Under the pieces are notes generated by a model. That model was not told where the DNA came from, made no database searches, and worked only from the letters and a program-made list of their open reading frames with translations. A stretch of DNA of 64,000 nt from Chloroherpetonaceae bacterium (GTDB lineage: Bacteria; Bacteroidota; Chlorobiia; Chlorobiales; Thermochlorobacteraceae), in the NCBI GenBank assembly GCA_033763895.1, contig JANRJQ010000007.1:386178-450177 (forward strand). Direction: 5' to 3'. The translations under genes and the position numbers were made by a program. Shown in pieces: positions 1-9,220 of this stretch. The number at the start of each line of letters is the position of its first letter. The stretch's first letter is position 1.

Positions 1-543
<543 letters not shown>

Positions 544-650
544 TTAGAATTAAGAATGATTGAATGTTGAATAAAAAAAGTTCAGTCTCGTGCTTGCCAC
601 AGATTCCCGACGCGTCACTTAGTGACTTGCAAGAATAAAAAATCGAATTC

Positions 651-1076
651 CTATCGCTGCTTAAAAATCAATGCATCAAGGCTATACTTCCCCGCCCCTT
701 GCAGAAACAGCACAACCGACACCACAAAGTAAACGAGCGCTAATTCGCCTTTCGAAAGAAGCTCGTGTCCGTGCGCAATAAACGCCGCCACAAACATTGT
801 AATGGCTAAAAAGACTGTCGCTGCGCGAAAGAGAAATCCGAGCGCAATAAAAATTCCACCAAAAAGCTCGGCGTAGGTTGCAAGACGTGCGAAGAGTTCC
901 GGCAAAGGAAAACCAATTTTTCCAAGGTATCCGGCAAAGCCCGAGAGATCGGAGGTAAATTTTCCGTAACCGTGGTAAGCCATAAATAGACCAACCAAAA
1001 GGCGAAGAATGAGCTGAGACTCCTCGTGAAAGCGAGTATCATTTGGTGAAAAAAACAATGATTTGAGTTTTGACAT
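651..1076 (-). CDS. DoxX family membrane protein
   Basis: About 141 residues with four hydrophobic segments. It shows the DoxX pattern: a first helix ending in LLVGLFMAYHGYGKF, the loop LSGFAGYLGKIGFPLP, and later ELFGGIFIALGFLFRAA. DoxX proteins are small inner-membrane proteins, some tied to quinone or sulfur/thiosulfate redox chemistry and many with no known role. The start at 1076 (MSKLKSL) is chosen; an in-frame ATG at 1088 and a TTG at 1115 are alternatives. It is the first gene after the SAM-I riboswitch and its terminator, ahead of metY by about 120 bp, so it is probably made when methionine/SAM is low. That suggests a sulfur-assimilation role here, which is inference. Confidence 0.85.
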   Translation of the reverse strand: MSKLKSLFFSPNDTRFHEESQLILRLLVGLFMAYHGYGKFTSDLSGFAGYLGKIGFPLPELFARLATYAELFGGIFIALGFLFRAATVFLAITMFVAAFIAHGHELLSKGELALVYFVVSVVLFLQGAGKYSLDALIFKQR

Positions 1077-1198
1077 AAGTTTATGCATTAATTGTACTGC
1101 GAGTTTAGTCCGCAACGATAAATGATAAATTGGTTGTCATCTGAAAGGACAAGAGGCGAAGCCGGAGTTGCAATGAATGATTGAAAGATTCAATCAAA

Positions 1199-1240
1199 CA
1201 AAAAAGCCACTTCCGACAGAGAGTTGCAGAAAGTGGCTTA
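1199..1240 (-). terminator. Intrinsic terminator of the SAM riboswitch
   Basis: On the minus strand an AAGCCACTT.. / ..AAGTGGCTT stem of about 10 bp is followed by a run of six T. It lies 25 nt after the aptamer and before doxX, the usual place for the expression platform of a transcription-terminating S-box switch. Confidence 0.85.
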
Positions 1241-1264
1241 AACCTTAGGTTCAAACATAACCTT

Positions 1265-1387
1265 CTATCATCTTTCCTGTCTAACAGGCGCGAGTTAGCA
1301 CCATTTTCAATTTGCTGTTAATTGAGCAATTATGAACGGTTGCTAAGGCTTCATCGGGCGCGAACCCTCAACCTTTCTTGATGACAA
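1265..1387 (-). promoter_or_regulatory. SAM-I (S-box) riboswitch aptamer
   Basis: Read on the minus strand, the segment has the conserved S-box core in order: a P1 strand TGTCATC, then AAGAAAGGTTGAGGG, GCCCGATGAAGCCTTAGCAACC split over P2/P3, GGTGCTAACTC, and GACAGGAAAGATGATA closing P1. The P1 strands pair (TGTCATC with GATGATA, one G-U). It is followed by a terminator at 1199-1240. S-box RNAs bind S-adenosylmethionine and end transcription when it is abundant. The downstream genes are doxX and metY. Confidence 0.95.
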
Positions 1388-1497
1388 TCAAGTTGTTTTC
1401 AATGAACAATGAACAAAGAAACAAAAAGAAAATTAAATATCAAAATCATCTTTACAAACTATTATCAGTCTCTTTTAAGAATCTTTAAATTTTCTCA

Positions 1498-1641
1498 TTA
1501 AAATCCGATCGACGCTGTGAGGGAGATTGTTCGATTAAATGCCGCTAAGTCGTTGCCCGAAACAAGACCTTGGGCGGTTAAAAGGTTTGAGACCACCAAA
1601 ACATCCTTTAACCCGTGAGAATACCGAAGCTGCAAATAGAT
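1498..1641 (-). other. Out-of-frame C-terminal tail of the beta-barrel gene
   Basis: This stretch codes for the missing last strands of the barrel in another frame (LQLRYSHGLKDVLV ... RTISLTASIGF, then TAA at 1498-1500). It becomes continuous with the upstream gene if the homopolymer at 1642-1649 is nine bases instead of eight. Confidence 0.7.
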
Positions 1642-2168
1642 AAAAAAAAGCTTAGCCCCACGCCAAGAAATGCACCGTAATCAACGGTTTCAAATTCGCT
1701 TGTTACAGAGTTTTTCACCTCAGTTGTGCCACTTGCATTTCGCCGAGTTGAAGTCAGCGAGGCACTGCTAAGAATCGAGCCATAAAGGCCTCCGGTAATT
1801 TTCAAAGATCGCGTTAAAGAATAGGTTGCGCCAAATGGTAAAGAAAAGTAGGATAGTGCAAATTGATTCGAATTGAATTCGTTTCCGGATACTGACTGTA
1901 ATTCAACTTCTCGCGTATCTCCTGAACGGGTATAAACAAGCTCGGCATGCAAATCCACAAAGGGTATCATTGTAATGCTTGCTTTCACTCCTGCTTGATA
2001 ACCCAAGTAACCTTGCGATGTTCCCATTGAAGAAAACAAATTTCCACTCATAACGCCAAGGTTTATCCCTACATTTGGTTCAAATTTGATTTGGGCTTGA
2101 GTAGGTTGAAAGCCTAAGAAAAAGAATAGGAGACCGAAAAAAATAGAACGAGTGTGTTTCATTGTCAT
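1608..2168 (-). CDS. Outer-membrane beta-barrel protein (PorT-like), frameshifted near its C terminus
   Basis: It starts MTMKHTRSIFFGLLFFFLGFQ with a Sec signal peptide ending TQAQ, then alternating strands typical of small barrels (VGINLGVMSG, GYQAGVKASITMIPFVDLHAELVYTRSG). The frame as read ends abruptly in SICSFGILTG after an A8 (T8 in the gene) tract at 1642-1649. Adding one base restores a reading frame to 1498-1500 that continues YLQLRYSHGLKDVL and ends in TASIGF, with the terminal Phe expected of a barrel. So this is either a sequencing error, a real pseudogene, or a slippage-variable gene. Start at 2162 is an alternative. The substrate is unknown. Confidence 0.75.
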   Translation of the reverse strand: MTMKHTRSIFFGLLFFFLGFQPTQAQIKFEPNVGINLGVMSGNLFSSMGTSQGYLGYQAGVKASITMIPFVDLHAELVYTRSGDTREVELQSVSGNEFNSNQFALSYFSLPFGATYSLTRSLKITGGLYGSILSSASLTSTRRNASGTTEVKNSVTSEFETVDYGAFLGVGLSFFLSICSFGILTG

Positions 2169-2188
2169 TCAAATGAACTATTCATAAA

Positions 2189-3730
2189 CTAAGTTCTTTG
2201 CCTCGGGTCAAGCGCATCTCGAACGCCATCACCCACCAAATTAAAACAAACGACGGTGAGCACAATTGCAAGCCCCGGGAAGGTAGAAATCCACCAATGA
2301 TTCAAAAGATTATCTCGCCCTTCACTAATAATATTTCCCCAACTCGCCGTGGGAGGCTGTACGCCTAAGCCCAAAAAAGATAGCGCCGCTTCGGTTAAAA
2401 TAATTCCGCCGATACTTAGCGTTGCGGCAATAATCACGGGAGTTAAAGCGTTGGGTAACAAATGATGCAAAATGATTCGCGGTTTATTGAACCCCAACGC
2501 TTCGGCCGCTAAAATAAACTCTTGCTCTTTCAGTGAAAGTACTTGTCCACGCACCAGCCGTGAGACATTCATCCAGCCCGTCAGAGAAATGGTAAGAACA
2601 ATCAAAAAGATTGAATTCCCAAAAAGGGCAATAATGATAAGGATGAGGAAGATTCTCGGAAAGGCATTTAAGACATCCACGAGCCTCATAATGACCATAT
2701 CCGTAATTCCACCCAAGTAACCCGCCGTTACCCCAAGCAGTGTACCGATGGTGATTGCAATAAGAATCACCAAAAATCCGATGGAAAGTGAAATGCGAGA
2801 GCCATAGATGACGCGGCTGAAAATATCGCGCCCATACTGATCGGTACCCATCCAATAGCTTTTCGAAATAAGGCTTGTTTCAAGTGAGCCTCCAAAAAGC
2901 ATTGAACGCGGAATTTCCTTTTGCCGTGAGCCTTGTTTATAGATAATTTTTTCACCCACTTCATGAAATTCGTTGACGAAAATTGTTCTGTAAACCTCAC
3001 CTCGCTGATAAAGAAAAAAATTGGTTTCTATCAACAAATTCACAACCCTTCCTACAAATTGCTCTTCACTGCGTAGAGGAATCGGCTGTTCAAGCTTTTC
3101 ATTAAGCCTCATCGCTTGCATTGAATTCATTGGCGCTTGAAAGGCCGTTACCACAAAATCTTGTTGTGAATTCGGGTGATAAGGAGCAAGAAAAGGAGCC
3201 AAAAAAGCAATGGAATAAAGCACCAATGTTATCGAAAGCGCGAGCATCGCAATCTTTTTCTTTTTGAATTCATGCCACGCCATTTGTGAAAGACTCATGC
3301 TATCGCTCTTGAGCAACCCGAGTTTGGAGTAACGCGTGAGCTTTCGATGACAATAGTAAATCGGGGTGATGGTAAGAAAAACAAGATAAATCGGGGCGAC
3401 CCAAAATTCGAGAATTTCAGTTGTAAAGAGGGCATAAAAATCTTCCCAAGAAATGAAAACGAGCACTAAAGATAATGTGAGCGATTTAAGCCCCCTAAAA
3501 AATTCACTTTGGTGAATCAAAATCATACCGATGGCTGAGAGCGAAACCAATAGTGCAAGGGCAGCACTTTTGCGTTTCCCGATTTTCCAAAGCCCTATTG
3601 GTGAAAGAATTTTTTCACTCAGGGTGATTGAAAAAGCAAGGGGTTCATTAGCAGGTTGTGGGTTTTCATAAGCCAAGCGGAGCTCTTCTACTTTTTTTCT
3701 CTCGTCTTCAGGCAATTGATATTGAGTCAT
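2189..3730 (-). CDS. ABC transporter permease, OppC/DppC type with extended N terminus
   Basis: About 513 residues. The last 210 are a binding-protein-dependent permease domain: GTDQYGRDIFSRVIYGSRISL, then the EAA loop AAEALGFNKPRIILHHLLPNAL, and the end GDGVRDALDPR, all typical of the C subunit of oligopeptide/dipeptide importers. Before it lies the usual OppC lead helix (LYSIAFLAPFLAPYHP) and, unusually, an extra 150-residue region with three or four hydrophobic segments (about residues 45-130). The start at 3730 (MTQYQLPEDERKK) is preferred to 3745. No OppB, OppA or ATPase gene lies nearby, so its partners must be elsewhere. It is divergent from tetR across a palindromic site at 3833-3848. 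Confidence 0.85.
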   Translation of the reverse strand: MTQYQLPEDERKKVEELRLAYENPQPANEPLAFSITLSEKILSPIGLWKIGKRKSAALALLVSLSAIGMILIHQSEFFRGLKSLTLSLVLVFISWEDFYALFTTEILEFWVAPIYLVFLTITPIYYCHRKLTRYSKLGLLKSDSMSLSQMAWHEFKKKKIAMLALSITLVLYSIAFLAPFLAPYHPNSQQDFVVTAFQAPMNSMQAMRLNEKLEQPIPLRSEEQFVGRVVNLLIETNFFLYQRGEVYRTIFVNEFHEVGEKIIYKQGSRQKEIPRSMLFGGSLETSLISKSYWMGTDQYGRDIFSRVIYGSRISLSIGFLVILIAITIGTLLGVTAGYLGGITDMVIMRLVDVLNAFPRIFLILIIIALFGNSIFLIVLTISLTGWMNVSRLVRGQVLSLKEQEFILAAEALGFNKPRIILHHLLPNALTPVIIAATLSIGGIILTEAALSFLGLGVQPPTASWGNIISEGRDNLLNHWWISTFPGLAIVLTVVCFNLVGDGVRDALDPRQRT

Positions 3731-3832
3731 AATCGATGTCTTCATTAAAAGTCAATTTGCAAAGAAAGAAAGAATCAAAAAAATATTCTTTAAGAATTGA
3801 ACGATTGAGAAGAATGGGAGGTTTTACTTTCC

Positions 3833-3848
3833 GACCGACGGGTCGGTC
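3833..3848. promoter_or_regulatory. Perfect 16-bp palindrome, probable TetR-family operator
   Basis: GACCGAC-GG-GTCGGTC: two exact 7-bp inverted half-sites with a 2-bp centre, 32 bp before the chosen tetR start and about 100 bp upstream of the divergent permease. Position and symmetry fit an autoregulatory TetR operator; the binding protein is inferred from proximity. Confidence 0.65.
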
Positions 3849-3879
3849 AGAAACTCAATACTCGTACTTTAGAAATGAT

Positions 3880-4620
3880 ATGAGGTTAAAAGAAGTCAAA
3901 CAAAAGCTTATCGTTGAGGCTTCGGTTCAGGTGTTTTCGACAAAAGGATTTCACGAAGCCAAAATGCAGGACATTGCTGATGCCGCGGGGGTCGGAAAAG
4001 GTACACTGTATGAATATTTCTCTACCAAAGAAGAGCTTTTTTTAGCCGTTTATGATTCTTGGATTGATGAATACGAAAATGAGATGACGGAGGCAGCGAC
4101 GAGTTCATCGATTGCGCTCTCACAAGCTGATGCGATGATTGATAAAACGGTTGAATTTTATGAAAAGCATGCACAGCACGCGGCAATTCTCCTTGAATTC
4201 TGGGCACACGCGCTTCGCTCTCAAAATCCTCTTTTTTTGGAACGCATTCGCTCGATGAAATCACGCCTTGCATTGCTTGGCGGTAAAGTCACTGAAAAGC
4301 TGGTTAAAGAAGGTGCTTTTGTTGAGATGGATGTGGCTTCATTCACAAAGCTTGAACTTGCAATGTCAGACGGGGTTTTTCTTCAATGGATTCTTGATGG
4401 AAAGTCCTACTCACTGAAAGATGCCTATAAATTTAGGCAATCCCTTATCGGCACAGGGTTAATGGCCACACCGCTTCGCAAACTCCTCTCTCTCAAAACC
4501 GCCTCAAAATTAAAAGCGGGCTTTTTAGGGAAAGCTGCGAATACAAAACGAACGAAGAGCTCCATTAAAGAAAAAGCAAAAAAATTTATTTCTCATTCAC
4601 TTGATAAACTTAAGTCGTAA
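3880..4620 (+). CDS. TetR/AcrR family transcriptional regulator
   Basis: 246 residues. The N-terminal TetR DNA-binding domain is clear at about residues 8-55: IVEASVQVFSTKGFHEAKMQDIADAAGVGKGTLYEYFSTKEELF. The C-terminal ligand-binding part is alpha-helical, followed by an unusual Lys-rich tail of about 45 residues (KTASKLKAGFLGKAANTKR...KKFISHSLDKLKS). An upstream extension to 3736 is open, but it would swallow the palindrome at 3833-3848, so the ATG at 3880 is preferred. It ends 7 bp before the TonB receptor gene and probably controls that operon and itself. The ligand is unknown. Confidence 0.88.
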   Translation: MRLKEVKQKLIVEASVQVFSTKGFHEAKMQDIADAAGVGKGTLYEYFSTKEELFLAVYDSWIDEYENEMTEAATSSSIALSQADAMIDKTVEFYEKHAQHAAILLEFWAHALRSQNPLFLERIRSMKSRLALLGGKVTEKLVKEGAFVEMDVASFTKLELAMSDGVFLQWILDGKSYSLKDAYKFRQSLIGTGLMATPLRKLLSLKTASKLKAGFLGKAANTKRTKSSIKEKAKKFISHSLDKLKS

Positions 4621-4627
4621 TTCAAAG

Positions 4628-7123
4628 ATGAATCATTTAATCTTACAATCAAGAAAGTTAAACCTTCTTTGCTTGATAATTTTCAGCACACTTTTTATAG
4701 GCTCGTCTCTATTCGCTCAAGATGAGAGTGCTCGCGCAACACTTGTTGGAAATGTGGTTTCAGTTGATACAGAACCGGCAGTTGGCGTGTCCATTTTCAT
4801 CAAAGGAACGCGCATTGGTACAAAAGCGAATTCAGAAGGGAAATATCGCTTGGCGATGATTCCTGTTGGCGCACAAACAGTCGTTATCACAGGCGTTGGA
4901 TATGCAAAAAAAGAGATTGCAATGAGCTTCGAAGCTGGTGAAACCAAGCAACTAGACATAAATCTTGAAATTGAAGCTGTTCGCGCACAAGATATTGTGG
5001 TGATTGGTGCATCGCGCCGTCCACAAAAAATTACAGATGCACCGGCTTCAGTGGCGGCTATCACACCAATTGAATTGGAACGCGCTACGGCGCACGGTCA
5101 ATTAGGAAAGGTGCTTGAAAATCAAGTGGGAATTGATGTTGCGCAATCCGGAGCCAATGATTTTAATATCAATACCCGCGGGTTTAACAATTCCATCAAC
5201 CGCCGCGTGCTTGTTCTCATTGATGGTCGCGATCCATCCACCCCGCTTTTGAATCTACAAGAATGGAATTCACTCACATCTGCACTTTCCGATGTCAAGC
5301 AATTGGAAGTGGTTCGAGGGCCGGGTTCTGCTCTTTTCGGTTTAAATGCTTATAACGGCGTTATTAACATCACCACCAACGCCCCTCGAGACGTTCTCGG
5401 TACGCGAGCATCACTCACTTATGGTGAATTTGAAACCTATCGCGGAGATTTTCGCCACGCCGGTGCACTTGGCGATTTCTCATATAAAATTGCGGGTGGC
5501 TTTTCAAGAATGAGAAATGTAACACTCAACTCACGTGATACCACAAGAGGCGGATTTTTAGAATATGCCCGATTGGGAATAGACCGGCAGCCTCTTCAAG
5601 ATGATTGGCTCAATAACTTTTCGAATTTTGTAACGCTTCGAGGAGACTATGATTTTTCAACCGAATCTCACTTGACTTTTGAGGCTGGTTTCACCAATAG
5701 CGGCAATGAAGTCTATGTGAACACCATCGGGAGAATTCTTATTCCGGAGGTCAATAAGCCTTTCATTCGCGCTGCTTATAATTCCGAGAAGTGGAATACA
5801 CAGGTGGTTTGGAACAGACGCTTTACCCCTATCCCACAAGCCGTTTTGAATACGCCCGCCGCGAATTCAGCTGAGGATTCAGATGATATAACCACCGAAG
5901 TGCAATTCAATGATTCTTTTTTTGATGATCATCTTAAAGTCATTTCAGGAATCTCTCATCAGTGGCAACGCATCAATACCATTGTTTCAGGGGCCGACCC
6001 GTTGCTTTCGCGAAACAATCTTCATCACAATTTTACGGGTATTTACACCCAGCTTGAGTACAAATTGCTCGATAATCTTGAACTCGTTGGTGCTGCAAGA
6101 ATCGATCGTTCAACGCTATTCAATACATTTTTTTCGCCAAAAGGTGCACTTGTATGGTCACTGGTTGAAGGTCACACACTTCGCTTTACCGTGAATCGTT
6201 CGTTCTTACGCCCCAGCTATCCTGATTTGTATCGGCGTTCATTCTTGGGGCAAAATATTAACCTTGGGACAACCGTTTCAGCGATTAACGATAGCCTTCG
6301 GCGTTTCACCGGAAATCCACTTTTGCCTGATACGCTTACCATTGCTGGCACACGCGGCATCGCCAATGAACTTCAACGGTTTTCTTTAGGCAATCCTAAT
6401 ATTCAACCCGAAGAAGCGTGGAGTTTTGAGGTTGGGTATAAAGCCGTTCTTACAAAGTCTTTGTTTATTACGGCTGATGTTTATTTGAATCGAAGAAGCA
6501 ATTTCATTTCATCTCCGTTAAGTGCGAATGCGCCGCTTGTTTTTACACCATTTTCACCCAACTTAGGAGGAGTTGCCTCAGCTTATAACGAGTTTGTTTC
6601 TCAGCAACTACTCACAGCATTGCAATCTCGGAATGTCAATCCCGCAGAGTTTATTCTTAATGAAGGTGTTCCAACCCTTGCACAAAGCACAATCAATGTT
6701 GGTCTAATCCAAGAAGTTGGCGCAGAGCTTTCGGCGAACTATTATTTCTCTGAGGAATTACTTTTATCAGCAAACTATGCGTATATCGATGCAAAAGTTT
6801 TGGAAAATGCAAATCCACTTCAACCTATTTTGCCAAACACCTCTCGTCATCGAGTTAATCTCTCGGCAAGTTTTACCAAGCAAGGGGAGTTTGATGTGGC
6901 TTTGGCATTTCGGTATGTCGAGGGATTTCCTTGGCTTGCAGGGGTGCAAGAAGGATTTGTGCCAACATTTGCCGTCTTAAATCTTCAAGGCAGTTATACC
7001 ATTCTCCCCGGATTAAAAGCCCTTGTGAGCGTTCAAAATCTTTTAGACAGAAGGCATTATCAAATATTTGGCGGCACTTTGCAGCGGCGCTATTCAACCG
7101 TTTCACTTTCATATCAATTTTAA
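4628..7123 (+). CDS. TonB-dependent outer-membrane receptor
   Basis: 831 residues. There is a signal peptide (LLCLIIFSTLFIGSSLFAQ), then a carboxypeptidase-regulatory-like Ig domain (TLVGNVVSVDTEPAVGVSIFIKGT ... GTKANSEGKYRLAMIPVG), then a plug domain (ITDAPASVAAITPIELERA, RGFNNSINRRVLVLIDGRD, VVRGPGSALFGLNAYNGVINI), then a beta-barrel ending in the aromatic motif SLSYQF. It imports a scarce substrate, using TonB energy; the substrate cannot be read from the sequence, and siderophore or cofactor uptake are options. The ATG at 4628 is used because the TTG at 4601 overlaps tetR. Its stop overlaps the MFS start (TAATG), which argues for translational coupling. Confidence 0.92.
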   Translation: MNHLILQSRKLNLLCLIIFSTLFIGSSLFAQDESARATLVGNVVSVDTEPAVGVSIFIKGTRIGTKANSEGKYRLAMIPVGAQTVVITGVGYAKKEIAMSFEAGETKQLDINLEIEAVRAQDIVVIGASRRPQKITDAPASVAAITPIELERATAHGQLGKVLENQVGIDVAQSGANDFNINTRGFNNSINRRVLVLIDGRDPSTPLLNLQEWNSLTSALSDVKQLEVVRGPGSALFGLNAYNGVINITTNAPRDVLGTRASLTYGEFETYRGDFRHAGALGDFSYKIAGGFSRMRNVTLNSRDTTRGGFLEYARLGIDRQPLQDDWLNNFSNFVTLRGDYDFSTESHLTFEAGFTNSGNEVYVNTIGRILIPEVNKPFIRAAYNSEKWNTQVVWNRRFTPIPQAVLNTPAANSAEDSDDITTEVQFNDSFFDDHLKVISGISHQWQRINTIVSGADPLLSRNNLHHNFTGIYTQLEYKLLDNLELVGAARIDRSTLFNTFFSPKGALVWSLVEGHTLRFTVNRSFLRPSYPDLYRRSFLGQNINLGTTVSAINDSLRRFTGNPLLPDTLTIAGTRGIANELQRFSLGNPNIQPEEAWSFEVGYKAVLTKSLFITADVYLNRRSNFISSPLSANAPLVFTPFSPNLGGVASAYNEFVSQQLLTALQSRNVNPAEFILNEGVPTLAQSTINVGLIQEVGAELSANYYFSEELLLSANYAYIDAKVLENANPLQPILPNTSRHRVNLSASFTKQGEFDVALAFRYVEGFPWLAGVQEGFVPTFAVLNLQGSYTILPGLKALVSVQNLLDRRHYQIFGGTLQRRYSTVSLSYQF

Positions 7124-8358
7124 TGACAGAGTCCGATAAACCAAGAAGCCCGCTCTTCTTACCCATTTTATGGGGGATTTACCTCACTTATATGTTGGAC
7201 TATATGATGATGCCGGCGCTGACCCAATTTTTTGCCCGTTCATTTCAAGCTTCGCCACAAGAGCTTGGTACACTGATTTCTTCTTACAATTTCAGTGCTA
7301 GTATCTTTGGATTTCTTGGTGCATTTTTTCTTGATCGGTTTCATCGAAAGAAAGCGTTGGTAACGCTTTACATCGGATTTGGGGCGGCACTATTTATTTC
7401 AGGGTTTTCATCTTCGCTCTTTCAATTTATCATTGCGAGAACGGTTGCAGGTTTTTTTGGAGGCTTAATGATCGCAACTTTATTTTCAATGATAGGCGAT
7501 GAAATCGATGCGGAACATCAAGGAATGGCTTTTGGTACGGTGTTAAGTTCATTTTCAATCGCATCGGTGATTGGTGTCCCTTCCGGTTTATTTCTTGCTG
7601 AAAAAGGGGGCTGGCCATTGATATTTCAAGTCAATGGAATTGTTGCTGCCATTATTGGAGCAATCGCTGTTTTTAAGCTGACGCCATCCCGAAATCAAAC
7701 CCTTGCAAGTGAATCGTTTCGAAAACGCGCCATTACACTTTTAACTTCTCCTTCCAATTACGCAGCCTTTTTCGTTTCAATTTTTATTGCAATGGCAAGT
7801 GCCTCGGTCATTCCTTATATCAATCCGTTTTTGAGCCTGAACCGAGGGCTTTCAGATTCTGAAATACGCTCTTTCTATATTGTTGGAGGGTTGGTTACCT
7901 TTTTCGTCTCTTTTCCCGTAGGCTATCTTTCAGATCGCTTTGGTAAGCATCGCGTGTTTTATTCCTTTTCAATCCTTCTTTTTCCGATCAGTATTTTCTT
8001 TGCATCAATGCCCAGCACTCTTTACGCCGTGATGATGATCATTTTTGTGCTCTTTATGACGCTTTCTCGCGCACGGCGAATTCCCGCACTCGCGATTCTT
8101 ACACCCAGCGTTGAGCCCGGCTTGAGAGCAGCCTTTCTTAGCATTGTCACGTCCCTTGAGCAGCTTTTTAGCGGAATCGCAGTGTCTATTTCAGGCTTGG
8201 TTATTCTCAAAACATCCGCAGGAATTGAACGCTTTGAAGCAGTCGGAATTGGTTCTGCAATCTTTTCCTTACTAGCATTGGTGTTTATCCGTTTTGTGAA
8301 TCGGCGTAATGAAGAAAATCTTGCAACCAATCAATCAAATCAAAACATTAATGTCTAA
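7123..8358 (+). CDS. MFS transporter
   Basis: 411 residues with about 12 hydrophobic segments. The MFS signature between helices 2 and 3 is seen as GAFFLDRFHRKKAL, and repeated in the second half as GYLSDRFGKHRV. An acidic loop (MIGDEIDAEHQGMAFG) follows helix 4. It is a secondary transporter of the inner membrane. The one-base overlap with the TonB receptor gene suggests the two act on the same compound (import relay, or export of a carrier), but this is inference. The first ATG after the receptor stop is chosen; the upstream extension to 6931 is only open frame inside the receptor gene. Confidence 0.88.
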   Translation: MTESDKPRSPLFLPILWGIYLTYMLDYMMMPALTQFFARSFQASPQELGTLISSYNFSASIFGFLGAFFLDRFHRKKALVTLYIGFGAALFISGFSSSLFQFIIARTVAGFFGGLMIATLFSMIGDEIDAEHQGMAFGTVLSSFSIASVIGVPSGLFLAEKGGWPLIFQVNGIVAAIIGAIAVFKLTPSRNQTLASESFRKRAITLLTSPSNYAAFFVSIFIAMASASVIPYINPFLSLNRGLSDSEIRSFYIVGGLVTFFVSFPVGYLSDRFGKHRVFYSFSILLFPISIFFASMPSTLYAVMMIIFVLFMTLSRARRIPALAILTPSVEPGLRAAFLSIVTSLEQLFSGIAVSISGLVILKTSAGIERFEAVGIGSAIFSLLALVFIRFVNRRNEENLATNQSNQNINV

Positions 8359-9220
8359 AGGTTGGTTAATTGCCCTTAGGCCCCGTGCCTATCCGGCAAC
8401 GATTGCTCCTGTTTTGCTCGGCTCAGCTTTAGCCTATTCGAATGGCGCATTTAATCCGCTAGTACTTTTTCTCGCTTTGATATGCGCGATGTTGATGCAA
8501 ACCGGCTCAAATTTTATTAATGATATTTATGACTTTCGTAAAGGAGCAGACAACGAAAACCGTTTGGGGGCACAAAAAGTCTTAACGAGCGGCTTATTGA
8601 CTGAAAAAGATTTAAAGCGCGGTGCCATTTTTGTATTGACAACGGCTTTTTTATTGGGATTGATTCTTGTTTGGATAGGCGGATGGATCATTTTCGCAAT
8701 TGGGGTTTCGTCAATTTTCTTTGCTTGGGCTTACACGGGCGGCCCTTTTCCTTTGGCATACCGTGCCTTAGGTGACGTCACCGTTATTCTATTCTACGGC
8801 ATTGCGGCAGTATCAGGAACTTTCTACTTGCATCACTCAAAATTTTCACTTGAAGCATTAATTATTGGCCTTGCCGCCGGGTTTTTAGCATCGAATATCT
8901 TAGGTGTCAATAATACTCGCGATATCCCCACCGATAAGGCTGTTGGTAAAATTACCTTGTCACTTCTTTTGGGAGAAAACGGTGCACCTTGGTTATATAC
9001 CGGACAATTGATTTTGGCATTTATTGTGCCAATTTATCTCTATAAAAACGGGTATTCCATTTGGGTTTTATTGCCATACTTATCTTTTCCTTTAGCGTTG
9101 AAATGTATTTCTGAAATTCACACGAAGAAAGGGAAAGAATTGAACCCGACTTTAGCGAAAACCGCCGTATTACTCATGCTTTACGGCTTATTGCAATCGA
9201 TCGGTTTAATTTTTACTTAA
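8351..9220 (+). CDS. menA: 1,4-dihydroxy-2-naphthoate polyprenyltransferase (MenA)
   Basis: 289 residues, UbiA superfamily, about eight to nine membrane helices. The first Asp-rich motif is NFINDIYDFRKGAD (about residues 55-68) and the second RDIPTDKAVGKITL (about 195-208), as in MenA. It starts RPRAYPATIAPVLLGSALAY, typical of MenA. The enzyme attaches the polyprenyl tail to DHNA in menaquinone synthesis. The ATG at 8351 overlaps the MFS stop (ATGTCTAA), a coupled start; an ATG at 8309 is less likely. Its place behind a receptor and transporter may be mere co-transcription. Confidence 0.9.
   Translation: MSKGWLIALRPRAYPATIAPVLLGSALAYSNGAFNPLVLFLALICAMLMQTGSNFINDIYDFRKGADNENRLGAQKVLTSGLLTEKDLKRGAIFVLTTAFLLGLILVWIGGWIIFAIGVSSIFFAWAYTGGPFPLAYRALGDVTVILFYGIAAVSGTFYLHHSKFSLEALIIGLAAGFLASNILGVNNTRDIPTDKAVGKITLSLLLGENGAPWLYTGQLILAFIVPIYLYKNGYSIWVLLPYLSFPLALKCISEIHTKKGKELNPTLAKTAVLLMLYGLLQSIGLIFT

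Noticed and set aside
3736-3879. N-terminal extension of the TetR frame
   Set aside because: Not TetR-like, Arg/Lys-rich, and it covers the palindromic operator; the start at 3880 is better.
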